Positions 1 through 9,704 of a DNA stretch of 64,000 bases are shown here, piece after piece. The position numbers were made by a program, and so were the translations under genes. The notes under the pieces are model-generated. The model was not told the DNA's origin, did no database searches, and saw only the letters and a list, made by a program, of their open reading frames with translations. Source of the DNA: Candidatus Nitrospira nitrosa (GTDB lineage: Bacteria > Nitrospirota > Nitrospiria > Nitrospirales > Nitrospiraceae). Numbering within the stretch: the first letter of the stretch is position 1; each line of letters begins with the position of its first letter. The stretch covers positions 62,001 through 126,000 of the forward strand of contig NZ_CZQA01000008.1 in NCBI RefSeq assembly GCF_001458735.1, given 5' to 3'.

Positions 1-850
1 CGCCAGATACGTCAACTCCTCCGCATCTTCTTCGTGTCGACGCCTGGCATGTCCCATCACCATGAACAGACTCGCACCGAGCAATGCGATCGTGGCAGGT
101 TCGAGATGAACAAGAGAGTGGAAGCAGAATGCCACATTGACGATCATGAGTAAAAACAGACAGCGACGCAAAAACGCCTTATCCGGTACCGCCTCCTGCG
201 AACTCAACCTAAGAACCGACTCTCTCAGATGCGGGGCGACCGTCATCTTTCGCCCAAAGACGACCCACAGCACCGCGAGAAACAGCCCCATAATGACGAC
301 GACGATCGGCCCCATAAGGATGAGAAAATCGAGATAGCTGAGCTCCGCCTTGCTGGCAATCATGATATTGGGTGGATCGCCGACGAGTGTGGCTGTCCCA
401 CCGATATTGGAGGCCAATGCCTCTGTGATCAGAAATGTGATAGGGTTCAACTCCAAGCGCTTGGTGATCGCAAGTGTGACGGGCGCCATCAACAAGACCG
501 TGGTGACGTTATCCAGCATGGCAGACAATACCGCCGTGAGCACTGCCAACAAAACCAGGAGACGGAACGGCTTCGCGTCCGCCCGCTGCGCGGCCCAAAT
601 AGCCAATACCTCGAACAATCCTGTCTCCCGTACGATATTCACGATGACCATCATACCAATCAACAAAAAGACCACGTTGTAATCGACTCCAAACTCGTGG
701 GAGTAGAACGCCTCCTCTTGTGACACCACGCCCAAACTGATCATCACTGCGGCACCGAACAGCGCCACAATCGTCTTGTGGAGCCGCTCGGTCATGATGA
801 GCAGGTAACACAGACCAAAGATGAGAAGAGCGAGGGTCAAAGAAGACATC
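1..850 (-). CDS. ArsB/NhaD-type (SLC13-like) ion permease, 5' part only
   Basis: This gene reads leftwards from an ATG at 850 and is still open at base 2, so about 283 N-terminal residues are visible and the 3' end is outside the window. I translated it by hand. The product is strongly hydrophobic, with an N-terminal membrane segment (MSSLTLALLIFGLCYLLLI). Two stretches are typical of the ion transporter superfamily that includes ArsB, NhaD and P-protein permeases: MLDNVTTVLLMAPVT near residue 127, and an ASNIGGTATLVGDPPNIMI stretch near residue 155. Family members move anions or exchange Na+ for H+ across the inner membrane; the substrate cannot be told from this part. It is divergent from the branching enzyme gene, with 161 bp between the starts. 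No arsenic genes are next to it, so an arsenite role is only one option. Confidence 0.85.
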
Positions 851-1011
851 TGGTACCTCGTGATGGCTTACAACCAATCGTCCAAGCCCCCGCATTATCC
901 GGGGACGGCAGACACAATGCAATCAGAGTTGTCTGTGAGGCGCTTCCTGTCATCCTCAGAGAATCACATTTTCTCCTTCCTAATCGGCGTCGCCGTCAGT
1001 AGGATAGGCCT

Positions 1012-3222
1012 ATGTCGAATGAGCCAACAGTTCAACAGGGTGATATCGATCGCCTCAGAACCGGGACACATTGGGATCCACACTCGGTTCTCGGCCCCCA
1101 CGTAATCTCGATCAACGACCGCCCGCACCTTGCGATCCGAGCCTGGCAGCCGGGCGTCAAGGAGGTTGCGCTCCTCTCCAACTCCGTCTTGTGGCGCATG
1201 ACACGCATTTTCGAAGAAGGCCTCTATGAGGCGCTGCTTCCGGATACGACATCCATCCCCTCATACCGACTTCGCATTACACAGCCTGACGGTGCGGTCA
1301 CGGAGACATCCGACCCCTATGCCATTCCTCCGCTGTTGACGGATTTCGAATTGCACCTGTTTGCAGAGGGAACGCTGCTCAAAGCCTATGAGCACTTCGG
1401 AGCCCATATCCGCACCATCGCAGGCATCAGCGGTGTCCACTTTGTGGTATGGGCCCCGAATGCCACCCGTGTCAGCGTCATCGGAGACTTCAATGGCTGG
1501 AATGGACTCCTTCATCCCATGGCCAGCCGCGGAGAGACCGGAGTCTGGGAACTCTTCATTCCGGATCTCCCGGAAGGAACCCTCTACAAGTACGAGATTC
1601 GTCCGCAGGGGCCCAACGCGCTCTTGCTCAAAGCCGACCCCTATGCATTCGCCAGTGAGCTTCGTCCAAGAACGGCCTCAGTGGTGCGTGAGATATCCAC
1701 CTATACGTGGCAGGATGAAACCTGGATGACGGCACGATCGACAAGAGATCCTCTCACGGCTCCGCTCTCGATCTATGAAGTGCATGTAGGGTCCTGGATG
1801 CGCGTGCCGGAGGAGAACAATCGGTGGCTGACGTACCAAGAATTAGCTGAGAAACTCATCCCCTATGCCAAAGATCTCGGATACACCCATCTCGAGCTGC
1901 TCCCCATCACAGAGCACCCCTTCGATGGATCATGGGGTTATCAAGCCACGGGCTATTTTGCCGCCACCAGTCGGTATGGAGAGCCACAAGGCTTTATGGC
2001 GTTCGTAGATCGCGCTCACCAAGCTGGCCTCGGCGTCATTATTGACTGGGCCCCGGCACACTTTCCGGATGATCCACATGGGCTCGCGCTGTTTGATGGA
2101 ACGTACCTCTATGACCATGCCGACCCACGCCGCGGCTATCATCCCGATTGGCATAGCCGGATCTTCAACTACGATCGTGTCGAGGTGCGAACCTTTCTTC
2201 TGAACAGCGCCCTCTTCTGGCTGGACAAGTATCACATCGATGGATTGCGCGTCGATGCTGTCGCGTCGATGCTGTACCTCGACTACGGGCGAAAGGATGG
2301 TGAATGGGTTCCGAACGAGTTCGGCGGAAAGGAAAACCTTGGTGCGGTCTCGTTACTCAAGGAGCTGAATATCCTCGTCCATCGAGACTTTCCTGGGGCC
2401 ATCACCATTGCCGAAGAATCGACGTCGTGGCCGGGCGTCTCGCGCCCCACCTACACAGGAGGGCTGGGCTTTACGTTCAAATGGAACATGGGATGGATGC
2501 ATGACATGTTGGCATTTTTTCAGTACAACCCCATCTATCGCCGGTTTCATCAGAACCAAATCACATTCGGCTTGCTCTATGCTTTTAGTGAGAATTTCAT
2601 TCTTGCCTTGTCTCATGACGAAGTGGTCTACGGCAAACGAACCCTGCTCGACAAGATGCCCGGCGATGTGTGGCAACGCTTCGCCAACCTCCGACTGCTC
2701 TATGGATACATGTACAGCCATCCCGGGAAGAAAATGCTGTTCATGGGTAGTGAGTTCGGGCAGTGGCAGGAATGGAACCATGATACCAGCCTCGACTGGC
2801 ATCTCTGTGAGTACGAGCCCCATCGCGGATTGCAACGGCTCACTCGCGATCTCAACCGTCTCTATCGTCAAGAGCCTGCGTTACACGAGATCGACTTTGA
2901 TTGGGATGGATTTCAATGGATCGACTTCAGTGACTCCAACAACTCCATCATCGCGTACATTCGCAAGGCAAGAAAGGCGAGGGAAGCGATCGTCTGCGTC
3001 TGCAACTTCACACCCGTGCCCCGGTACCGCTACCGCATTGGAGTCCCGGAGGGAGGGTGGTATCGGGAGCTAATCAATACTGATGGTATCGCCTACGGCG
3101 GCAGTAATCTCGGAAACGGCGGAGGGCTGCATGCTGAGGAGACTTCAAGCCACGGATTTCCTTACTCCCTGACGATGACGCTCCCTCCCCTCTCTGCTCT
3201 TTGGCTAAAGCGCCATAGCTAG
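1012..3222 (+). CDS. glgB: 1,4-alpha-glucan branching enzyme
   Basis: This GH13 enzyme makes alpha-1,6 branches in glycogen by transferring cut alpha-1,4 chains. The product is 736 residues, close to the 728 of E. coli GlgB. The order is an N-terminal beta domain, a CBM48 module at about residues 125-220, the catalytic barrel, and a C-terminal beta domain. Catalytic residues fit the family: nucleophile D415 in GLRVDAV, acid/base E468 in ITIAEES, and D536 in LSHDEVVYGKRTL. The ATG at 1012 is preceded by AGTAGGATAGGCCT, a modest ribosome site. It stands alone: no glgA, glgC or glgP is near, so the rest of glycogen metabolism must be coded elsewhere. A small hairpin (GCTTTTT/AAAAAGC) follows the stop at about 3247-3270. 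Confidence 0.97.
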   Translation: MSNEPTVQQGDIDRLRTGTHWDPHSVLGPHVISINDRPHLAIRAWQPGVKEVALLSNSVLWRMTRIFEEGLYEALLPDTTSIPSYRLRITQPDGAVTETSDPYAIPPLLTDFELHLFAEGTLLKAYEHFGAHIRTIAGISGVHFVVWAPNATRVSVIGDFNGWNGLLHPMASRGETGVWELFIPDLPEGTLYKYEIRPQGPNALLLKADPYAFASELRPRTASVVREISTYTWQDETWMTARSTRDPLTAPLSIYEVHVGSWMRVPEENNRWLTYQELAEKLIPYAKDLGYTHLELLPITEHPFDGSWGYQATGYFAATSRYGEPQGFMAFVDRAHQAGLGVIIDWAPAHFPDDPHGLALFDGTYLYDHADPRRGYHPDWHSRIFNYDRVEVRTFLLNSALFWLDKYHIDGLRVDAVASMLYLDYGRKDGEWVPNEFGGKENLGAVSLLKELNILVHRDFPGAITIAEESTSWPGVSRPTYTGGLGFTFKWNMGWMHDMLAFFQYNPIYRRFHQNQITFGLLYAFSENFILALSHDEVVYGKRTLLDKMPGDVWQRFANLRLLYGYMYSHPGKKMLFMGSEFGQWQEWNHDTSLDWHLCEYEPHRGLQRLTRDLNRLYRQEPALHEIDFDWDGFQWIDFSDSNNSIIAYIRKARKAREAIVCVCNFTPVPRYRYRIGVPEGGWYRELINTDGIAYGGSNLGNGGGLHAEETSSHGFPYSLTMTLPPLSALWLKRHS

Positions 3223-3420
3223 GAGACCACTATTCAGGAGCCGAAGCTTTTTGATATCCAGAAAAAGCCGGTAACCTCACGATCCTGGTTCCGTTCCGAT
3301 CTTCGGCATCCTTTCTCCGATAGTGAGTGTTTCCTTCCAGGAAATCTTTGAACGATATCCTCAGTGCACTCTTCAGGAGCACAGGCAACCGCGTATCCCT
3401 TGAGGGTTTAGCAATCTATA

Positions 3421-3452
3421 GAAAAGGTGGCCCCCGCAGAGCAAGTGCCACC
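3421..3452 (-). terminator. Rho-independent terminator of the DUF882 gene
   Basis: Read on the minus strand, GGTGGC pairs with GCCACC (3447-3452 with 3426-3431) around a 15-nt loop and is followed at once by TTTTC. It starts 21 bp after the stop codon of the DUF882/M15-like gene. Confidence 0.6.
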
Positions 3453-3472
3453 CCTCGGTGAAGTTGGGAGTG

Positions 3473-4051
3473 CTAGTGATACCAGGATCGGAAAGGCCCC
3501 GAGTCTAAATGCACATAGGTTGAATTTCTATATGAACCGACTCCGCCATACTTCAATTGGAGTGCGGCCTCGCGAAGCTTCTTCAGTGGGATACCCGGAA
3601 TGCTGAGGTCGATCGCCTGACCCTGTACATGCAGGCTGTTTCTGGCGGCTTGCTGCCCCGTTCGCACCAAGAGATCGTTGTATTCCGGAGACCGAAACCC
3701 TGAGATGATATGGATCTCCTGCTGCGTGCCAAGCTTTTTCTGCACCAAGTTGACGTGCTCTAGCACCCGCACATCGATCGCACCGATCTCCCCGGTCTTG
3801 TGGCAACGCAGGAGATAATTCACATCATCGAGCGCCGCCAGATCATAGCTACCGGAATCATCTCGATAGGTCACATCCAACCGCTCATCTGTCCAGATGT
3901 TGACCAACGTCAACCTACCTTCGGGAAGCTCGCGAGCTTGAACGGGCTGCGGACCAATCAACCGCCCACTTAGCAAGAGAGTCCCGACCAGAGAAACCTG
4001 AAGAAATGCTCGACGGGTCCAAGTCCATGTAGACTGATCGGCTCTATTCAC
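3473..4051 (-). CDS. DUF882 / peptidase M15-like (YcbK-type) exported protein
   Basis: The product has 192 residues. The N-terminus carries a twin-arginine-like signal (TRRAFLQ followed by a hydrophobic stretch, about residues 13-38), so export by Tat is likely. The rest matches the DUF882/YcbK family of M15-like murein hydrolases: EIHIISGFRSPEYN, the metal-site stretch SLHVQGQAIDLSIPG (H and D ligands), and a C-terminal YVHLDSGPFRSW with the last His. Family members are thought to act on peptidoglycan peptides in the periplasm; the true substrate is unknown. The gene is alone on its strand, ends at a good terminator, and faces a response regulator gene 324 bp away. Confidence 0.85.
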   Translation of the reverse strand: MNRADQSTWTWTRRAFLQVSLVGTLLLSGRLIGPQPVQARELPEGRLTLVNIWTDERLDVTYRDDSGSYDLAALDDVNYLLRCHKTGEIGAIDVRVLEHVNLVQKKLGTQQEIHIISGFRSPEYNDLLVRTGQQAARNSLHVQGQAIDLSIPGIPLKKLREAALQLKYGGVGSYRNSTYVHLDSGPFRSWYH

Positions 4052-4375
4052 GGACGCACCTTCCTACCTAATGTCCAAAAAATGAACAACTATCGTTTCA
4101 AAGCTTCAGGCTTGTAACAAAAAACAAAAGCTCGGTCAACCAATTATTTCAGCGGATTAATGGGTGGAATCTCCGGCAAAGTAGGTGGAGAGTGAACGCG
4201 AGATTGAATGTCGATACACTGCGGCGTGTCAGTCATCGGGTCAGGACAGGGATACTACTGAACTGATTGGCCCTCCCTCATCTATCCCATTTGCACCTAA
4301 CCATCTAGTATCCTTTTATTTCTAGACAGTCCCACGCCCCCCAGGTAAGATCCAATCATAATAACGAGAGCAACT
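4052..4375. other. Intergenic region between divergent genes
   Basis: These 324 bp separate the DUF882 start (minus) from the receiver-domain gene (plus). They should hold both promoters. I see AT-rich patches near 4075-4140 and 4310-4325 but no confident -35/-10 pair, no repeat and no small gene. Confidence 0.4.
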
Positions 4376-4738
4376 ATGGCCACTATCCTAGTCATCGATG
4401 ATGAGCAATCAATCAGAGGGTTGCTCAAAGGCGTTCTGGAAAAAGCCGGGCACCGTGTGCTTGAAGCAGAGGATGGCCGCAAGGGACTCACCCTCTACCA
4501 GAAGGAACACGTTGATCTTGTCATTATGGACCTTTTGATGCCGGAGACTGACGGTCTTGAAGCCACGCTTCAACTCACCCGCGAATACCTCGACGCCAAA
4601 GTGATTGCCATTACAGGAGCCCAAGGCGACCACAATTTCCTCAGTGTGGCAAAACTCTTCGGCGCTCGCCAAGCATTTGAAAAACCTTTTGACATCAATA
4701 AACTGCTTGATGCCGTGAAAGAGGAACTGGCCGCCTGA
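4376..4738 (+). CDS. Single-domain response regulator (CheY-like receiver)
   Basis: The 120-residue product is one receiver domain with no output domain. Acidic pair D8/D9 binds magnesium, D52 (VIMDLLMPETDG) is the phosphoacceptor, and T80 and K103 complete the switch (IAITGA, FEKPF). It would pass a phosphate signal or bind a partner protein, as CheY or Spo0F do. No histidine kinase gene lies nearby, so the partner is unknown. The gene stands alone between a 324-bp and a 176-bp gap. Confidence 0.93.
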   Translation: MATILVIDDEQSIRGLLKGVLEKAGHRVLEAEDGRKGLTLYQKEHVDLVIMDLLMPETDGLEATLQLTREYLDAKVIAITGAQGDHNFLSVAKLFGARQAFEKPFDINKLLDAVKEELAA

Positions 4739-4914
4739 TCGACTACAGGCTCTCTTCCCCTCAGTTACGACTCCTGATCTTCCTTCCGATTCGACATCAT
4801 GCTGTTTCCCTTGTGGGCTGAACGCAGCTCAACACATCCCGACCCTAATCTGACCATTTTGTTCATCGTGTATACTTGTGACTCTGAATAGCTGATCTGA
4901 TCCGTCAATGTCCT

Positions 4915-5457
4915 ATGGGTAGCGAAGCATCCTCCCCAAACACGTTTCACACACGGTCGACTCTGAAGACCGGAACCATTTGGCTCTTACTCGTTCTGTT
5001 GGCAATTGCGCCTCTCTTCCCTTTGAACAATTTCGTTGGCCACCCACACTGGGAAAAGATTCGTTGGATTCCCTTTCAGGATTTCTCGCTCTCCTGGAAT
5101 AAGCTCTTCGACGTCACAGGTAACACACTTTGGTTCGTCGTATTTGGATACTTGCTTCATGATCAACTAAGTCGGAATGCACACTCTCGTTGGACCCTTG
5201 TTACGACTATTGCCATCGCAGGCGGTGTCTCGCTTTCGGCTGAACTCTTCCAAGTCTTCTGCCACAACCGCATCTCCTCTATCACTGATGTAATATGCAA
5301 TGTATTCGGCGCTGGCCTTGGTGGGTACGCGGCTGCGAACCAGTCCGCGACAACGTCAATAGAACTCTGGCTCGCTAGATGGCTGACATCAGTACTAGGT
5401 CCACAACGTTTTCATAAAACTGCCGGCATTTGCAGACACGATCCCCCGCTCGAGTAG
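4915..5457 (+). CDS. VanZ-like family membrane protein
   Basis: The product has 180 residues with about four membrane segments (approximately 22-40, 68-82, 95-112 and 120-138). The VanZ signature is clear: a glutamate-glutamine pair, then R..S..D..CN..GA..G (AELFQVFCHNRISSITDV followed by ICNVFGAGLGG). VanZ gives low-level teicoplanin resistance in enterococci, but most VanZ-like proteins in other bacteria have no known job. The C-terminal 40 residues are not typical of the family and may be disordered. It is convergent with the unknown gene at 5478, 20 bp away. Confidence 0.85.
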   Translation: MGSEASSPNTFHTRSTLKTGTIWLLLVLLAIAPLFPLNNFVGHPHWEKIRWIPFQDFSLSWNKLFDVTGNTLWFVVFGYLLHDQLSRNAHSRWTLVTTIAIAGGVSLSAELFQVFCHNRISSITDVICNVFGAGLGGYAAANQSATTSIELWLARWLTSVLGPQRFHKTAGICRHDPPLE

Positions 5458-5477
5458 CCTCGCGACGTTGATCACGG

Positions 5478-6326
5478 TCATGCCCGCAGTGTTTTTCGCG
5501 CTAACCCTCGCATCATCGCCGGATCGGCGTACCCAACTTCACTGAGAGCGTCCATCAGGTGTAAGCCCTTCGAGGATACCAAGTCCTTTGCCTTCGCATA
5601 ATTCATTGCACTAAACCTCGCGACAGCCGGCTGACCGTTGACAATCTGACAGGCCAGCACCTCACCATCCACCTCAAGCGTCCCACCCTGCTGAATCAGC
5701 TCTCGGGCTTGAGCGACGGCAATGCCATGGAGCTGCGCGAATTCTTCAATCCCCCCAGTCTCAACCAGTCGTCCATCCGGCATGATACAGAGCCGCCTAA
5801 AATGCGGTGACCAGTCTTTCCGAAAATCGATGTACTTGATATCGCCACCTTTGGCGACGGCCCGATCCAACGTTCGGTAATCCAAGCCCAAATTTTTCTG
5901 CTCCAGTTTCACCCGTAGTTCAGCAGGCAGCCCCTTCCCAAACACCTCCCAGGCCGCCTCGACGAGTGCTTGCTGTCTGGATCGAGCCAAGTGCTCTGCT
6001 TCGGCAAACTGCACGAGATCAAAGGTCCAGGTGTATTTTATCCTCTCCCCCGTTAAATCAATCCTGCACGCGAACAATCCGCGCGTGAGGATACCGCCGA
6101 TGTGTGGATAGACATAGGTCCCACCGGTCGTCAGCAAGGTGGTCATAGTTTCAAGAGGAACATCGTAGCTTTCGGCCAGGATCTTGGCATGGGCCTGCAG
6201 GTCCTCCTGCTCCGTCATGGCACAAACCGTCACATTGCCCGGCGCGTCAAACTCCGAGTAGTCCTCCACGATGTTATAGAGCACCGTCCGCTTCGGCTTG
6301 TCTGCCTTCCGCTTGATCTTGAACAT
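5478..6326 (-). CDS. Unknown protein downstream of SagB-type gene
   Basis: I do not recognise this 282-residue protein. It is soluble, with no signal peptide or membrane segment. It begins with a lysine-rich stretch (MFKIKRKADKPKR) and looks mixed alpha/beta; residues about 205-240 (EEFAQLHGIAVAQARELI) resemble a small helical domain. The start is 27 bp downstream of the SagB-type gene on the same strand, so the two are probably one operon and may work together. No cysteine cluster or metal motif is visible. Confidence 0.75.
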   Translation of the reverse strand: MFKIKRKADKPKRTVLYNIVEDYSEFDAPGNVTVCAMTEQEDLQAHAKILAESYDVPLETMTTLLTTGGTYVYPHIGGILTRGLFACRIDLTGERIKYTWTFDLVQFAEAEHLARSRQQALVEAAWEVFGKGLPAELRVKLEQKNLGLDYRTLDRAVAKGGDIKYIDFRKDWSPHFRRLCIMPDGRLVETGGIEEFAQLHGIAVAQARELIQQGGTLEVDGEVLACQIVNGQPAVARFSAMNYAKAKDLVSSKGLHLMDALSEVGYADPAMMRGLARKTLRA

Positions 6327-6353
6327 CTCTCTTTAATCTCCTCCCCTCACACC

Positions 6354-8123
6354 TCACCCCTTATTCCTGACCAGATGTTCATAGGCTGGCAACATCTGCA
6401 ATCGTCGGTCTTCCACCGGCGCACCGATCGTAAAATGATACAGCGACTGCATGGCTAAACTCTGGATTCCGACGATTTCATGAACCGGATCATCGAAAAA
6501 GCAGCCAATTCCCGTCGCCCGCATCCCTGCTGCTTCCGCTTCCAAATACATGATCTGCCCGAGCAAACCTGCTTCCCAAAAGAAACGTGGATACCACCAG
6601 GCGCCGCGCTCCCGCAAGGCTCCCTCAAACTCGGCCACCATGCCAAACGAGAAGGCACTGTCGCCCGCGATGTCCTGATGGCAACTGACCTGCACCGCCA
6701 ATCGTTTTGAGTCGCCTTCAAGAAGCCAATACAGTAGAAGTCCATCCGGGCAACCAGGCGCGATCGTCCAGTCGAGCTCGGGGTTCATGGCTTGCTGAAT
6801 GAGCGATAGCTTTCTGCTATCCCTCACAAGAAAATAGAGCCCGGGAGTCAGGCCATCAACACGATGGACGAAGATCAAGAGATGAATGGCTGGATCGTAT
6901 GGCCAGACATCCCACGGCATCGACCGTTCTAACTGCGAACGTTCGGCCCAGGGCATGACCCGTTGCAGCATGTGAAAAAATGTCTCGGCAGAAATCGACG
7001 TCTTCCCATCATACGCGACGGCGCTTCGGCGTTGGTGAATGATCTGGCCAGCCGTCGGACCAGCGTCACTCGTCGTTCGTGAAGCGTGAAACATATCGGA
7101 TGGGGGAAAGGTTTTTGCTTGAAGGCTAATTGCCGGCTTTTCAGCTTGTGCTTTCCATGACGCCTTGGCGGCTTCGTCGATGATGTCCCAATGGACTCCA
7201 TGTTCACGACTCAAGCGATTGGCTTTCCCATACCATGTTCCACTAGCCACTTCCTTTACCATCGCTACATCGAGAAACAACGGCACTGTTGAATGCTCGC
7301 ACTTCACGAACGACGCTCCATCCTCCACATTTTCAGAGGGCCAGATCACCGCCAGACAGTCCGGATGCTCCAGCTCAGCCTCGCCAAAGTCTTCCGTACG
7401 ATCTGTTCCGAGCAAGGTCGCCACCGTATCCTGATCCATCCCGTCCAGCAGCACCATGTTCCAACCCAGCGTCGCCGCTGCAACCCTCGCAGTACCAATC
7501 GCATGGCCGACGTCATGATTGCAGTAGCGAAAGGCTCGTTCACCATATTTCCAGGCTTCCCTCCAATGCACCGATGTCAGCCCAAGAAGGAAGGCATTGG
7601 AAGGAAAGGCAGCCATGAGTCGAGCAACTGCGTCGGCTTGTAAATCGGCTCTCCGTTCCAATCCATGCTCTCTGGGTGCATAGTGAGACAGTCCCGACAC
7701 CAGATCCAGTCCTTCAATCCGTGGCAAGACCACATATCCTTCCGTCGGATGGAGATTGCCGGACGACGGATTACTCCGCAACGCCCATTCCGACTCGCCG
7801 GCTTTCTTCCAGGCTGATAAGGCAAGAGCGAGCTCGAAAAAGCGAGAGAGGGTTCGCAAGTTGACAGGCTGACTGGGGACAGCGCCCCGTTCGTATATCG
7901 CGGCGTAGGCCGGCGACAGCGGCTCCTCATCAGGCTTGAGTAACGGAAGAGGGATCAGCTGTGCCCCTTCGAACCGTCTGAACGGATCAGGCTGGTTTGC
8001 CCAATCAAGATATCCCAATGAGCGGGCATAACGGTTGAAATGGTGCTTGGTCTGGACGTGATAGCGAATAACCCGGTTGACGTGATCATCCTGCGCAGTA
8101 TGACAAGGTCGTTGAGGATTCAT
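6354..8123 (-). CDS. SagB-type dehydrogenase, two nitroreductase-like domains
   Basis: The 589-residue product holds two nitroreductase-fold halves. The first has LRSNPSSGNLHPTEGYVV at about 115-132, the FMN-site stretch of SagB-like proteins; the second starts near 365 with IHQRRSAVAYDG and ISAETFFHMLQRV. SagB-type enzymes are FMN-dependent and oxidise azolines to azoles during thiazole/oxazole peptide maturation, but many genomic copies lie outside such clusters. Here no YcaO cyclodehydratase or precursor peptide is seen nearby; the only partner is the unknown gene 27 bp downstream. Duplicated fused domains could form an internal pseudo-dimer. The start is the only good ATG; 197 bp separate it from the divergent membrane-protein gene. 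Confidence 0.88.
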   Translation of the reverse strand: MNPQRPCHTAQDDHVNRVIRYHVQTKHHFNRYARSLGYLDWANQPDPFRRFEGAQLIPLPLLKPDEEPLSPAYAAIYERGAVPSQPVNLRTLSRFFELALALSAWKKAGESEWALRSNPSSGNLHPTEGYVVLPRIEGLDLVSGLSHYAPREHGLERRADLQADAVARLMAAFPSNAFLLGLTSVHWREAWKYGERAFRYCNHDVGHAIGTARVAAATLGWNMVLLDGMDQDTVATLLGTDRTEDFGEAELEHPDCLAVIWPSENVEDGASFVKCEHSTVPLFLDVAMVKEVASGTWYGKANRLSREHGVHWDIIDEAAKASWKAQAEKPAISLQAKTFPPSDMFHASRTTSDAGPTAGQIIHQRRSAVAYDGKTSISAETFFHMLQRVMPWAERSQLERSMPWDVWPYDPAIHLLIFVHRVDGLTPGLYFLVRDSRKLSLIQQAMNPELDWTIAPGCPDGLLLYWLLEGDSKRLAVQVSCHQDIAGDSAFSFGMVAEFEGALRERGAWWYPRFFWEAGLLGQIMYLEAEAAGMRATGIGCFFDDPVHEIVGIQSLAMQSLYHFTIGAPVEDRRLQMLPAYEHLVRNKG

Positions 8124-8320
8124 TTCCGGCTACAGCCAGTCTAACGAGGCACCGCAAGGAAAGCAAAATGCTTTGTGAGGCAACAAGTTGGATGCTAGCG
8201 TAGCACTCATCCTTCAACAAGTCTGACAATATAGGATTAATAAGAATGAATAATTACGTGGAAAATTTCTGACGAATTCTGTTTCCTAGCGAACCACCTC
8301 CCAAAGCACTGGAGGATCGA

Positions 8321-9103
8321 TTGGCTTCCGCACAAAACTCTAATTCACTCAGAATTTTCCTCGACCGCGAAGCCATCGTTCGAGTACTGAGCGGAATAAC
8401 TTTACTCCTGCTCATTACCAGTGTTGCCGGACAACTCATCAAGTATGTAGTTGGGTACGATGTTGCGCTTGGATTCGTCCGTCTCTTCTATTTGGATGCT
8501 GAAGCCAATATTCCAACACTCTTTTCCACAATTCTCTTACTCCTTGCCTCGCTCCTGCTCGCGCTGATCGCCATTTTCAAAACAACCTGTCAGGATACCT
8601 ATCGCCGCCACTGGGTTTTTCTTTCGCTCATCTTGCTCTATATGGCAATCGACGAAGCCAGCGAGATCCACGAGATGCTCAACAAACTTGGCTGGTGGAT
8701 AACAGGCCAAAAACGTACCGGAGGGATCTTCCACTATGGGTGGGTTATGTTCGGAATGGCCATGGCCATGGCCATAGCGGTTGCACTTTCATACCTGAAA
8801 TTCTTTCTGCACCTCCCTAGTCATACCAAAATACAATTCGTTACAGCTGCAGCAACTTTCCTGAGCGGAGCACTTGGTGTGGAAATTCTAGAAGGTCTCT
8901 ACGCCTCGTCGCATGGTGGGGAGAACACTTTTCAATACTCCATGTTCGTGACGATTGAGGAAGGCCTCGAAATGGCCGGTGTCATCATTCTCATCAACGC
9001 CCTACTCGCATACATTCGTACGTGCCAGATAGATGTACGGTTGAGATTCGATAAATCCACGGACAATCCGCTCGTTCTTCCTACGCAGAAGCATGCCGCC
9101 TAA
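8321..9103 (+). CDS. Unknown polytopic membrane protein (TTG start)
   Basis: The start is a TTG at 8321, chosen because GGAGG at 8311-8315 sits six bases upstream; there is no closer ATG that keeps the first membrane segment. The 260-residue product has about six hydrophobic segments (about 22-44, 66-88, 98-112, 137-164, 172-194, 208-232). Membrane-embedded acidic and histidine residues stand out: AIDEASEIHE between segments 3 and 4, VEILEG, and TIEEGLEMAG near the last segment. These could bind a metal or carry protons, but I know no function for the family. It is divergent from the SagB-type gene. Confidence 0.75.
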   Translation: MASAQNSNSLRIFLDREAIVRVLSGITLLLLITSVAGQLIKYVVGYDVALGFVRLFYLDAEANIPTLFSTILLLLASLLLALIAIFKTTCQDTYRRHWVFLSLILLYMAIDEASEIHEMLNKLGWWITGQKRTGGIFHYGWVMFGMAMAMAIAVALSYLKFFLHLPSHTKIQFVTAAATFLSGALGVEILEGLYASSHGGENTFQYSMFVTIEEGLEMAGVIILINALLAYIRTCQIDVRLRFDKSTDNPLVLPTQKHAA

Positions 9104-9186
9104 TAGCCTAAAGCCCTATTTTAAGATTTGTTGACCTGCTTACTTCTCCCGGCCTAGACTGCAAGCGTCTACTCTGAAGGGAATTC

Positions 9187-9609
9187 ATGCGCTTTGATCC
9201 AGCCCTTGCGGCGCAAGAAGCTTTTGGCCAAGCTGAAGCCGAACTCGGCACAAACTGGGATACGGCAGTGGAACTGGAGAACACATTTTCCTACAATGCC
9301 GGAGCAACAGCACGCGAAGCCTATGAAGGTTTGCTCGCCCTGGCTCAGCAATACCCCAATGCCCATTCGTTTCAGGCCTTCTGCATTTACATCACCTGGC
9401 AGCAGGTAACGGAGGAGACTATTGCACGGCATTTCGAGACAGGACTGAGCTTGTCCGAAGCTTATCTTGCCTCTCCAGCAGATAAAAATCCGCGTGACAT
9501 CGAGTGCGTCACTGAGCTCCATGGCTCGTTCAGGGCTGGATTGGGCCTGGGGGAACAGGATGAGCTGCAGATTGAATACAAACGAGACACGCCCAAAGGG
9601 GGCGATTAG
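9187..9609 (+). CDS. Unknown small soluble protein
   Basis: This 140-residue acidic, helical protein starts at an ATG after GAAGGGAATTC. Residues 35-75 (AREAYEGLLALAQQYP) look like one TPR-like helical hairpin. I do not recognise the family. The next gene downstream codes for a TPR protein, 95 bp away on the same strand, so they may form a unit. Confidence 0.65.
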   Translation: MRFDPALAAQEAFGQAEAELGTNWDTAVELENTFSYNAGATAREAYEGLLALAQQYPNAHSFQAFCIYITWQQVTEETIARHFETGLSLSEAYLASPADKNPRDIECVTELHGSFRAGLGLGEQDELQIEYKRDTPKGGD

Positions 9610-9704
9610 CAATATACATATCTCGTGAAACGCCGTTCCCATCTTGCATCGAACATAGTCCGCTCTTGCGTTTCACACTTCACCAAATAACACTTCATGA
9701 TCTC

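Noticed and set aside
509-922. Minus-strand ORF of 137 residues over the permease gene
   Set aside because: It is in another frame of the same strand; the permease frame from 850 has a clear membrane-protein pattern and family motifs.
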